The notes under the pieces were generated by a model, which saw only the letters and a program-made list of their open reading frames with translations, had not been told where the DNA came from and searched no databases. The translations under genes and the position numbers were made by a program. This document shows, piece by piece, positions 45,774 through 58,940 of a DNA stretch of 64,000 nt. Origin of the DNA: Isoetes taiwanensis (lineage: Eukaryota; Streptophyta; Lycopodiopsida; Isoetales; Isoetaceae); NCBI GenBank assembly GCA_021234155.1, contig JAJEKV010000024.1:15769030-15833029 (forward strand). The letters are read 5' to 3'. How positions within the stretch are numbered: the stretch's first letter is position 1; each line of letters opens with the position of its first letter.

Positions 45774-46869
45774 TCAAGGGTATTCCTTGCGAATGCGACG
45801 TGCCAAGTGTATGTCCTTGGGCATCAAGGTCACCCTCTTCGCGTGAATCGCGCAGAGGTTCCCTTCCTCGAACAACTGGGTGAGCTCGGCCTCAGCGGCT
45901 ACTTGCAACACCCGAGTTGTGAGTGACGTCACCCTATAGTCGGTGACGAACTCCTGCATCACCTCCCGCATGAGCCGCTCGAACGGTGCCTTCCTAATCA
46001 GGAGATTAGTGCACTGTTGGAAGTGCCTAATCTCCCGGAAAACATGGAGTGTACCAAATTAGGCCCGTGATGGACCTTCTTCGGCTTCTCCGGTGGTGGC
46101 GGTGGCGGCTTGGGCTGGTTCTTGGCTGGACGCCCCCCCTCCACGTATCGGTCGACGTTTTGCCGGCAATACCAGTCATTATACCTCTTCCACCGACGGA
46201 GGTATTCCTGGTATGCTTTGAGGCGGCGTCACGAGCGAGCGCTCCTCGCCGAGGCGAGCGGGCCTTCGCCCATATACGCTTCTTGACCACCTTAGGTGGC
46301 TTGGGCCACTTTGGGTAAGGTGGTCTAGCGTCGGGGTTTGAGGGTTCCCCGGCGCGCTCGTCCTCCTCGTCTTCTTCCTCTTCGACCTCCTCTTCTACCT
46401 CCTCCCGCTGCGGTTCTTCAATAACGACGGTCTTGCGAGGCCCGTCGTTCCTTCTCTTCATTCTTCTCTCTTGCTGCCGCAACTCCCGCTCCCGTTCCCT
46501 CTTCTTCCTAGCGGCCCTCTCTTCTGGCCACTCAGCAACCTTCTCCTTGCCCTTCTTCTTCGGCACTGAAGGGCCCGCCTCTTCAACCTGCTCTTCGGCC
46601 TGCTCTTCCACTTCGGTGTCTGAGGCCCCGAAGTGGCGGGATTCGTCGGTTCTCTGCGTGCCCGCCGATGAAGAGCTGCTACTGCTAGGCGCCCCCTCCT
46701 CAGCGTCGTGGTAGGTTTCGTCGCTGCTGCTGGAGGGAAGCTCCTCTTCCCCCTTCTTGGGTCGAAGGTGCTCCGGGATCCTCTTCGTATGTCGACCTGC
46801 TGCTGCTTGGGCCATCGAGAGCGTGGGTCGCTCGTTGTATTTCCTAGCTGTTTGCTTGGTTCTTGCCAT
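45774..46869 (-). CDS. Histone H3-like protein encoded by the chromovirus (two frame breaks)
   Basis: The N-terminus reads [10 protein letters not shown], identical to histone H3 residues 1-9 after Met (K4, R8 and K9 present); YNERP then replaces the normal tail. About 200 residues follow with Ser/Glu runs, a Lys/Arg/Glu-rich helix and [15 protein letters not shown]. Near 46,230 the frame changes within a CGAGCGAGCG slippage tract ([18 protein letters not shown]). At 46,059 it changes again into [15 protein letters not shown], and a full histone fold runs to the TGA at 45,774. Visible parts: alpha-1 [13 protein letters not shown]; alpha-2 [30 protein letters not shown]; alpha-3 [13 protein letters not shown]56 is Gln and K79 is Val. 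Loop 1 has canonical length, unlike CENH3. The total would be about 365 residues against 135 for H3. It lies 565 nt inside the primer-binding site, sense to the element. Confidence 0.88.
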
Positions 46870-47433
46870 ACTTAACGGTGGGGAAAATAGATGACATAAG
46901 GCTAATCAAGAGAGATAGGGTGGAGGAAAGTTTGGAGGGAAAATGAGGTGTCAGGGATATTTAAAGAGGAGGGTCCCTGAGAATATTCCCTAACATTATT
47001 AGGCCTACTTATTAGCCCCCCTTATTAATTACTCTATAGTACCCTTAATATTAATGTATATTTAATTTTTAATATATACTGAAATTCGTATTATACCTTT
47101 AATTTTCAAATTTCCTAATGGTTTGAGGTGTTAATTATGGATTTGCGCCATTTTTCACTCGGGTCTCCGATTGGTATGATTCTTCGACCCATTTTAAGTG
47201 AATTTTGATGCAGATGCATAATTTTCACTCCAATTTTACTAGAAGGTAAATTTGACTCATTTATTCCTTCGTCTAACACTTAACCTAATTCCTGACCCAC
47301 TACCTAGGAGAAAAAAAATTTTCCCCTATTTTCGCGGTTCAATGGTGGAAATGTTTATTTCACACCCCTATAGGCCTGTTAGACTACTTTCATGATTATG
47401 GTCAGTGCTAGTTCTTGGTCAACCAAGAACATC
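46870..47433 (-). other. Chromovirus 5' leader between primer-binding site and H3-like ORF
   Basis: 565 bases, AT-rich, with no ORF of note. In this orientation it is the untranslated leader and probably includes packaging and dimerisation sequence. No splice signal could be assigned. Confidence 0.5.
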
Positions 47434-47445
47434 GCTCTGATACCA
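47434..47445 (-). promoter_or_regulatory. Primer-binding site, initiator-Met tRNA
   Basis: The minus strand reads TGGTATCAGAGC one base inside the 5' LTR end. It is complementary to the 3' end of plant initiator tRNA-Met, the usual minus-strand primer of plant gypsy and copia elements. Confidence 0.95.
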
Positions 47446-47446
47446 T

Positions 47447-49091
47447 TGTGACGCTCCTTGCTAAACATACGGCGCCCAGCCGTACACCCGGCAGGAAATC
47501 CCCCGTCCGGCTCAACAACCGCACGGGCCCTTCGTCTACCCCGCACTCTGAGGTGACCCCTAGTGCAGGGAGGGAACACGAAGGTGTCTTGCGCGCCCTT
47601 CCCCTATGGGCTCCTATAACAGCGGAAGCGATAACACGTCAGAACTAGCATCAAACATATCAATACTACCTCGAAGGGTAGTGCATCACACATATACCAA
47701 TGCAAAGATGATAAGCACAAACCGTAAAACATGAGAGCTCCTACCCAGGCTCGGACTCATAAGGAGGATGACTGACCGGCTAGGCCTCACGATAGAGCAG
47801 ACCGAATCATGGCAATGGCGAGGGCTGGCATAGAACAATGGCTAGGGTTGACCACTCCATCCGCCCCTCCTGTGCATACTTTGCAGATGGGCTAAATCAG
47901 GCTCTGGCATGACTCTAGCCTTCCGGATACGCAATCCCATGGCATCACCCATCGGGACTACTCCAGGTTGCATCTCCCTGGTCCGACGAGGCAGGAAGGG
48001 TTGCATCTCCCCTTCCCAGGGTCTAGAGGTTCCGTGGGCAGCTAGAGAATCGTGGCGACACACGATTCGTACCCGACTTAACCCCCCAAAACGAGAGCCA
48101 AGCCAACACTTGCAGCTCTCGAGAGGCAGGGCGGCACCATTGCCCCAGGAGGTGTCGGACCCATGCTCGGCCCACACGAAGTGACCGACCATAAGCCTAG
48201 CCCGCTATGGGATCCCCCGAAGCCCCCACTCGGCAGGGATCCTCCCTCCACATTCCCTCTAGCCCCGTTATGTGGTGCTGAGTCATATCATAGCCTTGAT
48301 AGCCTGGTGGGCTCCTATGCACAGGCCGCATCTAATAGGAACTAAGGGATCTACTCTAGGAGCATACTACATATGGCCCTAGGTCTCTACCCCCCTTCCC
48401 AAAACAAGAGGAGCAAACATGATCAACCATCATCATATAATCATCACATCATGAGAATAATCATAAGAAGAACATCTTAACCTAATCATACAAATCTAAC
48501 TAATGGTTAGGGTTCCTTGATTAGGGTTCAAGATGTTGAATACGGGCTCTAGGATGGCTCTACTCTAGATACAAGATACTAGCACATCTGGAATGCTAAT
48601 TCCAGATGAGCTATCTCAACTACTACCCTACATACCTGCTCCTGATGCTCTCCCTCCAGATCCGTGTGCCTCCATGGTCTTCGACCCACGTGATGCTGCT
48701 CTTGCTCCAAGAACGACTCTACCCTGCTGGGGCTGCTGCACCAGTCTATGCCACAACAAACGATGTTCGAAATGGGGTTTCGAACGAGTAGGAGAGTCTC
48801 TGGGTGCTAGGGCTGGAAAGAGGCCTAGGGTTAGGGTTTAGGCCTATATAAGTTAGGTCCACCTAGGATGCCACGTGGCACCAATCAGGTGCGTCCTGGG
48901 TGGCGGGTGCCCAATAGGTTAAGGCCACGTGGAAAATGGTCTTAACCTATGGTTGGCTAAGTTATGAGAATAACTTGGCCATGCCCCCTATGGCCACAAT
49001 CTAGGGTATACAAGTCTATGAAGATAGACTTGTATAGTGACGGATCCAGGAATATACGTATTTATGGCGTATATTCCCCTTGACCGTCACA
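47447..49091 (-). repeat. Chromovirus 5' LTR
   Basis: 1,645 bp, paired with 27,313-28,958. TATATA at 48,850-48,845 (minus strand) is followed by AAACCCTAACCCTA, the likely promoter. It ends TGTGACG..CGTCACA. Confidence 0.95.
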
Positions 49092-49690
49092 AATGCAATT
49101 CATGCATTCCATGCTATCAACATCAAAGTTACATGTTTAGTTGAGGCATAAATAATCGATATATGTACAGCATCATACGTTATTAGAGACTATTGAAGGT
49201 TAATTGACTTGCATTTGTATGGCATGCTACCGTATGCTAGGAAAATAATTTGGCCTTTCATCTCCAGAAGATAGTCAAACCCATAAGATCTTTAAAAGCA
49301 CGCAATGTATATATGATATTAAAGAACGTCGATGTATCAGAAGCTAAAATTTAGAGAGAACTCTTGGAATTCGAAAAGAGCCCGTAGCACGTCACTAAGG
49401 CATTTTTAGGAAAATAAATTCTTGGTCCAATGAGATGGTATCATGATCATATAAGATTCATAAATCACTTGGAGGACTTATAAAAACCACCTTGATGCAC
49501 GCCCTAGACTTTATGCAAAATCTATTTTGGCTCAATGCTAGTCTTCAACTAACGCGTTCGAACTTACTCTTGTACTTCTTGTGTATAAATACAGACTCTT
49601 TTTTCATTTCTAATTCAGTTTTTTTTCCTTAACAATTTGTCTTATAGCAGCTATCGCCTCAGTTAATCAGCAAGAATAAATGCGTGTCAA
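49092..49690 (+). repeat. R1 unit, right flank of the chromovirus (LTR-like part)
   Basis: It starts with the second AATGC and continues the R1 copy interrupted at 27,312. It matches 16,684-17,430 with an internal deletion near 49,510. TATA-like GTATAAATACAGACTC lies at about 49,583. Confidence 0.8.
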
Positions 49691-50545
49691 ATCTGGAGTG
49701 CCTAAGAACTAGACTTGTGGCACTAGAGCTAGAAAATTAGAGGTTGCTTGGGGAATTGCAGCAAGCGAGTGTTGAGAAGGTACAACAACATAAGGAGCTA
49801 TCTCAACGAGTTCACTAATTAGAGATAGCTTTATTATCTTCGAGGCAATAAGCTTTGCAAGCACAAAGCTCTCTAAAGGAGCAAGAAAGTATGATGGTGC
49901 TCAATCTCAGTTCTGAGGATTTGTAAATTAGGTATGTCTGGTCATTTGGATGCATCCACTTGATATCCAACCGGCACGCCTTGAGTTGGATTAGTTAGAA
50001 CTTTGTTGACAGGTATGACACTAAGGATGGTTTAAGTCATCGCTAGAGAAGAATTTTCCCATTGTTGGAGGCTTTTGATGACTTTATTAAAGAATTTCAA
50101 GCATGTTTGGAGATACTGATAGTGCAAGGATGGCAATTAATAAATTAGAAGATTGTGGCAAGGAATTGTCCTCCCTTGGCTTATGCGACAATTGTTGCCA
50201 TCTTGCATGTGATATTCCTTAGGACGAAGAGGCACTAATAGATCAATTTTGGCAGGCGCTTTGCAACAACGTGAAGGATTTGCCTCTTACTTTTCACGAA
50301 TATCTCAAATCACTTACAAAGGCTATTACTCGAGCAATATGATGTGACAGTCAATTATTTGAACGACGTTCTGGGCATCTGCAAATGTCACTCTCTAGAT
50401 TGAAACAAGCGTATGCCTCAGTGGCAACTGCCCCACCTTTAGGGCCTGCTCAGGTACCAAACCCATTGCGATGGATGGCCCATTTTCATGGAGATCGAGG
50501 CATCATGCCATCGAGGACATATGTCTGAAGGTGAAAAGCAACCAT
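49690..50545 (+). pseudogene. Gypsy gag remnant, copy 3
   Basis: The same gag words and the same lesions as the copy at 17.43 kb (EAFDDFIKEFQACLE, DEEALIDQFWQAL, DSQLFERRSGHL). It lacks one short segment near 49,885. Dead capsid gene of a Sushi/PEG10-like gypsy gag type. It is followed by the R1 restart at 50,625 and then a LINE fragment. Confidence 0.7.
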
Positions 50546-50671
50546 AAAAAAGCAAAAAGGACTCTCCAAGCGGGAGCTAAGGATGTCATGTTGGAGATGA
50601 TGTTAGACTGGAATCGATTGAGACTAGCAAGCTAGCAATAGATTTAAAAGCCCACATCAGTGCATGAATCT

Positions 50672-52866
50672 GTTGGGCATTCAAGTAGACAAGAGTCCCA
50701 GTTGGAATCAAGCAGTGGAACAAAGGGTCAATGGTGGTTTGAAAGCTCTCTACAGCGTGCAACGTAGAAGTGCCGTGTTGGTACAATCGGTATTATTGTA
50801 TGGTTGTGAAGTGTGGGCACTTGGTTTGGCAGAAGACATTTGGAGGAAAATTGAGAAAGTTCAAAAAAAGTTTTTTAGAACAGAACTAGGTGTTAAAGCA
50901 CAGACTCCATATGATATGTTATTGACTGAATATGAGATGATGTGTTTAGAGGCAGAGGCGTTATATAGGACGCTTGCTTATGTATGTAAAGTGCAGCTTG
51001 GGAGGCTAAAACTATAGCATACCCAATATGGCTTGGAAGCAACTAGACATAAGGGCTGATATGCGGAGATAGAGATATGGATGAGGAAGTGGGATCTCAA
51101 CCCTCACGATCTTCTTGCACATCATGGCGATCTTAGGTCCTAGATGCAAGAACATGTGGTAGAAAAGTCATGGCGTGTTTTAGAAGTCAAAAAAAGAGTA
51201 TTATAGGCAGTTTATCAACTCTCACCTACAATCACTGAAATCTCTCGAAATGGGAATTTCAGTTAAGCTCAAGCATGCAATTAACAGAATGAGACTTAGT
51301 TCACACAGGCTGGGAGTGGAAGTAGGGCGTTGGAATCATATTCCACATGCTTTAAGAGTATGTAGGTTGTATGGTGTGAATGCCGTTGAAGATGAAGCAC
51401 ATACGCTTTTAAGTTGCTCAGCATATGCATATCTTAGGGGTAAGTATCAAGTTAATTGTAATAATTTAAGGGAATTCTTTGATCTACCAAGCACTAAGAT
51501 AGGACAATTTATTATAGAAGTGCTTGAGCATAGAGACCATTTATTGAAATTATATAATTGTAAAGCGAGAATGGAGGATGAGTGGGAGGGAACTAATGCA
51601 TTTCTATCTTTTTTTTTTTTTTTTTTTTTTTTTGAGGAAACAGAGGTACCACTTTTTTTATTTTCTGAAATAAGAGTACATGCAACAGCACAGGAGGAGA
51701 TTACTATAGGAGCTTACACCTCAACTTCTTCATCTCCCCCAGGCATGCTTATTTAAACTCCTAATGAGTCAGATAGGAAATATATACACCAAAATACTCC
51801 TGAACAGCCCTTGATGAAGTAGGAAAAGTAAACAAGAACATGAATCATGTTTTGAAGTTGCTCCCGAAGTAAGCTGCAGCGCAGTCCTTAATGACATCAG
51901 AAGGCATGCTGTCTGATACATCAGCCACTCAAGCATATTAGTACTTGAGTTTTACTTAAGCATCAGCACTTAAGTATTTAAAATGCTCAAGCTTATTAGT
52001 ACTTGAGCACCGATGGGCATATCAGTACCCTGGTAAAAATGTTCAAGTTAGAACATTTAAAATCCCTAGCTGTGCATAATGTCACGTTGTGGCATGTAGA
52101 CCAATCAGCCCCACTGAATTCGCTGCCCCTCCCGCAGAAAAGATAAGCCAGCTTCCTCTTGGAATATCAGACCCTAGTAACTAGAATGCTGCATTGTGGG
52201 GATTATGTACTCATCATTCTGGTGCACTACGAGAAGCCCAAGAGCGCCTTCAACACAAAACTTCACTGCCTTGTCTCTTAATCTACTTTACCAATGAACT
52301 AATGCTTCCTGCTAGCAAGGAAAAAGGGAGCAAAATAGACAAGAAGGGCTTACTTTTCTATTTATAGCTTATGGTATTCCCTGCCTCAAGTTACCAATCT
52401 AAAGAACTTCACAAATTTGATACATCCTCTTTCTTTGCCTTGGTGTATGCATCTATAGAAAGGAGCCACGTTAGTGGCTGCTAAAGAAGCGATCCCTTCT
52501 ACACCTTATAGGCCAGCATCCCAATTGGGCCATACCTTTTCAGCGTGTCAATGAGACATATAGCATACTGCCAAAGAAAGAATACCTGGTGCATCACATT
52601 AGGGCCGCCTGAAGAAAATAAACCAGCACCGTAGACAGCTATGAAATGCTGCTGAAGGAAGAAATAAACCTCTTCGGCCCTGCTAGCATCCAACGTTGAA
52701 CCAAGGAGCATGAATCCGCTGTACTGGGGCGACCTAGAGCACAGGCGGCCGCCTGCCCTAGCCGCTCTGTAGCAGCGCCTTCGCGTGGCCGTCCATCCCC
52801 ACCAATGCATTTCTATCTGAAGATGCATTAGAAGATATTTTTTACAATGCTGACTGTATTCATTGA
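50672..52866 (+). pseudogene. LINE-A copy 2, 3' half (interrupted by a retrocopy)
   Basis: It starts inside the RT at LGIQVDKSPSWNQ, is almost identical to 22,305-22,893, and continues past the break of copy 1. It then reads AINRMRLSSHRLGVEVGRW, CRLYGVNAVEDEAHTLLSC (Cys/His motif) and MEDEWEGTNAFLS. The frame is cut at 51,609 by an insertion and resumes at 52,804 as SEDALEDIFYNADCIH with TGA at 52,864. A stop after QLGRLKL (51,015) and others show it is dead. The 3' UTR leads straight into the CT microsatellite at 52,920. Confidence 0.8.
51609..52803 (-). mobile_element. Processed retrocopy (or partial LINE-mobilised transcript) with poly-A and 15-bp TSD
   Basis: Flanked by the direct repeat AATGCATTTCTATCT (51,595-51,609 and 52,804-52,818). 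On the minus strand it ends GAAAATAAAAAAAG..GTTTCCTC plus about 25 A; AATAAA lies some 25 bases before the tail. At its 5' end an open frame (about 52,800 to 52,499) reads GFMLLGSTLDASRAEEVYFF, VMHQVFFLWQYA and LKRYGPIGMLAYKV, then stop and a long 3' UTR. The frame looks like the C-terminus of a host protein that I cannot name. All hallmarks of reverse-transcribed mRNA insertion are present. Confidence 0.8.
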
Positions 52867-52916
52867 ACATCTCATGGACCTGGTGATCTGCAGACGTGAT
52901 ATTTATACATTTCATT

Positions 52917-55331
<2,415 letters not shown>

Positions 55332-55510
55332 TGATGTAAATGTTTCATGTATCTGAAAAGACGAAATAATACAATTCACTTCAATTCACTTCTCTCTCTC
55401 TCTCTCTAACCATTATGGTAAGTAGTCTATTTTCTAAACTTTTTGCCACTATTTTGGAAAAAAAGATAACTATGACAGAAGTGCAGGAACGTTCATTACA
55501 ATAGACCAAC
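55332..55510 (+). repeat. LINE-A 3' end with (TC)9 tail, followed by a tiny LINE fragment
   Basis: The 3' UTR ends CAATTCACTTCAATTCACT and then a TC run, 55,390-55,407. Directly after it, 55,412-55,495 reads IMVSSLFSKLFATILEKKI in one frame, the RT stretch found at 21,600 and 53,610. A fourth LINE-A fragment therefore starts at this microsatellite. Confidence 0.7.
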
Positions 55511-55559
55511 TTGCTAAAAGACTGCAAGGAATCGAACATGCTTCCAACATTCCACAAGT

Positions 55560-57683
55560 ATTGGGACGATACGATTGCACATAATTCTATGACCTACAAA
55601 TCCGTATTTGCAAATATCTTGACAAACAGCTTAGACTCTTTTGTTTCCGACAACTTTGCACATCTGACAAGAAATCATCTATGGAAGGAGGTTCCAATGC
55701 TTCTTCTTGCAATGACCTGCTACATGGTAGGTGACACTGTCTGGCATAACACCTTCTGCTTGCATATACGAAAATATCCGAACTGCCTTTTTCCATGCCC
55801 ATGATGTGAATACCTAGCAACAATTGAGTTCCATGATACAAAGTCCTGTATAACCAGTATATTGAACAATTGACAAGCATTCACCATGCTGCCACATTTT
55901 GCATACATATCAACAAGACAATTTTCAATACCATTGTTTGCAAAACCAGCTTGCAAGACATTTGCATGTGTCAGTTTTTCCTGTTGTAGACATGCCATAG
56001 AACTGCATGCATTAAGATTACTAACATAGGTAAATTCGTTTGCCCTGATATCTTCATTTTGCAGTCTCTTTAAGAAGCTGAAGGCGTCCTTCCAAAGACC
56101 ATATCGGTATATGCTGATAAGATTGCATTGTAAGAAATAGCATCATGTTTCCGCATCTGATCAAAAACTTCATAAGCATCTACTAAAGTTTCACATCTTG
56201 CATACATGGCAATAGGGTATTGCTAACAGAATTCTCTGAATAAAAACCATAGCTTAGAACTTTGGCATGAAGCCATCTTCCTTGTTCTAGGGCTCTGTTA
56301 GAAACCGACTTACAAATGTAAATGCATTAGGTTTTAAACCTTCCCGTTGCTTTTGCCTAAACAAATGCATGGAAACATATTCATCCCCATAATTTGCATG
56401 GCCACCAATTAGTGAAGTCCATGATATGATGTCTAATATAGCCATCATACTAAAAACTTTCAAAGCATCCGATAGAGACATGCATCTGACATACATGTGA
56501 ATAAGACAATTAGAAAAGGATAAATCTGTCTGGCAGTCAGTAATGAGAATATAAGAGTGCAAATACTTTCTGGCCTGAAGCATTTCTGTACCCAGAATGC
56601 TTACAAAAGTTGCCCTGTTTGGTTTGACACCTTCTCGTTGCATTTTCCAGAAGAGCTGACGAGTCCTTTTGCCACTTTCAGTTTGAGCAATCATTGCATT
56701 CCATGATACAATATCTCGTTTGTGGATCTTCTAAAAAACTGAATAAGCTTCACGTTTGCTTCCAAATTTCAAATACATGTCAATAAGAGCACTCCTAACA
56801 TATACATATGCTTGAATTCCTGCAATCAAAACATTGGCATGGAGCACTTTGCCCTGTAACAGAGCTGATGTGTCATCTACATGTGCATATGCATTTATTA
56901 CAACTAGCAAAAGTAACCTTGTTAGGTTCCAATCCTTCTTGTTGCATCTATCTAAACAACTTAGAAGCCTCATGTAGGTTATTATCCTGAGCATACCCTG
57001 TAATCACTGCATTCTAAGGCACTACATCTCTCAAAATCATCTTGTGAAAAACTTGACAGGCATGTATGCTTCCAAGTTTAGCATACATGTCAGCAAGCAT
57101 GCTACCAACAATAATATCATGTTGATATGATTTATCCACGATATGGGCGTGAATTTTTTTTCCTTGTGCAATGTTCCCAGCAATTCCCATCAAATTTAAT
57201 ATGCTGACAAATATGACTCTATCTGGTTGAACAGACTCTACTTGCATTTCTGCAAAAAGCCGTAAAACTTTCCTCCCATCACATTGCCCTGAAATCAACA
57301 TTGTCTAAGTGATGCTGTTGGGCATGGACAATAAGCCAAATGCTTGTTGTGCATCTATATTACATCCATATCAGGTAACACGTTTACTAGGATATTATCC
57401 AAATATGTAGTAAGTGTTGATTGGCCTTTAATATAATGTGCATGTACCCTCTTGCCTTGTTGTGCTTGCATGCATCCATGCAAAAGAGAGATATACACGT
57501 CAAGATGTAACTGGCTTCAGTTTGCACTTCGATATCCTGTAAACCATGTATTGTGTCTTTCAACCGGCCTTCCCTGGAAAGCTTCAGTACCCTTTGGCAA
57601 GCATCATTTCTGCTACTTAATGCCCAGCTGGCATTGGAACGAGCCATCCGGCTTTTTGCTACAAAATGAGCCAAGCATTTCAC
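55560..57683 (-). pseudogene. PLS-type pentatricopeptide repeat (PPR) pseudogene
   Basis: Many PPR motifs are visible on the minus strand, in several frames. From the 5' side: a start at 57,683 (MKCLAHFVAKSRMARSNASW); AQGKKIHAHIVDKSYQHDII and SMLADMYAKLGSIHACQVF (about 57,200-57,050); LHANVLIAGIQAYVYVRSAL (56,850); FWKMQREGVKPNRATFVSIL (56,640); SNCLIHMYVRCMSLSDALKV (56,500); NCLVDMYAKCGSMVNACQLF (55,920); DFVSWNSIVARYSHHGHGK (55,840). The family binds organelle RNA and serves in RNA editing, splicing or stability. Multiple stops and frame changes show decay. No E or DYW tail is recognisable, so the 3' part is lost. Confidence 0.85.
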
Positions 57684-58118
57684 CTAATAAACTGCCTCTT
57701 TTAGTTTAACTATTAATTACGAGAATATTTCTAACATATCTTACATTACTACTTTGTTTCTTATTAATATATACCCCTCAATAAAAAGAGAATTACTCAA
57801 ATGGCATTCCACAGGAGCATTGTTTAAAAAGTCTTAAACAAACCATGCTCAACTGAGTAGAGATTACATGCCTCCCCTGAAATTGTTTAGCAAATCTTGA
57901 TTCATACAATGCATAACAAAATCAATTCTTGAAATCAAATGCCATGTTGTGTGCAAGAGATGGCCAAGCAAAGAAAGTATGACAAACAAACAAAGGCGTG
58001 TCTATGAGATTGGACTCCGCACCTTCAACATGTGATTGAAAAGGTTCTTGTTTCTTGTTAGCTTTGTGCCACCTTATAAAACGCCATGGACTAGGCCTGG
58101 TACAACATAAATATATTG
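57684..58118. other. Upstream region of the PPR pseudogene
   Basis: AT-rich, non-coding. It bounds the LINE-B copy on its right. Nothing else is recognised. Confidence 0.4.
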
Positions 58119-58940
58119 AGATAGAATAGAATAGAATAAGTTTTTAGCGTCCACGGAGACCAATTGGCCTATGGGACCCAAACAAAAAGAGAGCAGCAAG
58201 CATATTCTTGTGGGGATTAAAAACCCCCCAGAAGGGTTTTTAGAGGGAAAACCTTAGCGATAATAAGCATCTTTGCACACCGCATACAATTGCATAGGAC
58301 AGTTCAAGACCGTCCCGTAGGACACAAACGCGTCCGTGCATCCATAACCTCTTGGAGGTATGACCCCAACAAACCCACTGACGCCGTAGTCAATAACTGA
58401 TGCAACGGCTAGCCAGGCACTAGTAGTCGAACATACCTCTCTGGGATATGGGCAAATCTTGCCGGCAGATCTGGAGGGTATGACATTCATCCTCAATGTC
58501 ATACGGTGGCAACACCGCAAAGCCTTTGCTCGTGCCTCCCGGAGCCCAACGCGCTGCTGTTTTCAATGCGGGCGATGTGCACCCGTCTTGAATGGAAGCT
58601 ATAAGTCTGCGCTTCTTCATGGGCGGTTGGGTGTACAAATCTTGGTCGCGGGCCTCTTGTGAGCCTAGGATTGACTTGCTGCTGATAGTGTGCCATCTTA
58701 ACGTGCGTCAGAGCCTCGCATCCCGAGCTTGCGAAAGGAAAGTAGCATCTAGGTACGGTTTAAGTGCCTCCACGATCTTTCTTTGTCCCGACACGGGCGC
58801 GATCTGTTTGCCCCTGCGCCCAAATATGGAGAACCACTGAGCTTGCTTGTCTTTCCAGCAGGATTTCAGGCGTTGGGGACCCATCGCTGTGGTCAAAGCA
58901 AGATGGGGCAAGCGTGTATCAGCCATAGCGAAACCACAGA
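58119..58940 (-). pseudogene. LINE family B, copy 2 (3' end only)
   Basis: On the minus strand it reads MADTRLPHLALTTAMGPQRL, matching MDDARLPKLAYIMAMGPQRL at 9,130-9,195, then a C-terminal EDECHTLQIC like EDESHTLQSC at 9,562. The 3' UTR shares AACCCTTCTGG.GGGTTTTTAA and GGTCCCATAGGCC-ATTGGTCTC with copy 1. It ends in (TTCTA)n at 58,138-58,119. It is 5'-truncated near 58,940, frame-broken and dead. Confidence 0.85.

Larger units (their letters stand above)
27313..49091 (-). mobile_element. Complete chromovirus (Ty3/gypsy) with extra 5' genes, including a histone H3-like gene
   Basis: Read on the minus strand: 5' LTR 49,091-47,447; iMet primer-binding site 47,445-47,434; H3-like gene 46,869-45,774; second accessory ORF from about 45,003 (interrupted by a CACTA-like insertion) to 34,049; gag 33,759-33,115; protease-RT-RNase H-integrase-chromodomain 33,113-29,817; polypurine tract 28,971-28,959; 3' LTR 28,958-27,313. 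The 5-bp target duplication AATGC flanks it. The span is 21.8 kb, or about 12.35 kb without the nested insertion. Lesions in gag/protease and RT make this copy non-autonomous. Confidence 0.93.

Noticed and set aside
45774-46060. Centromeric histone CENH3
   Set aside because: Loop 1 has the canonical H3 length and the C-terminus has MPKDI and LARRIR as in ordinary H3; the N-tail is the exact H3 start, which CENH3 lacks.
46027-46320. Arg/His-rich C-terminus of the first H3-like frame as the real protein end
   Set aside because: The neighbouring frames give more protein-like sequence leading into the histone fold, so this end is most likely out of frame.
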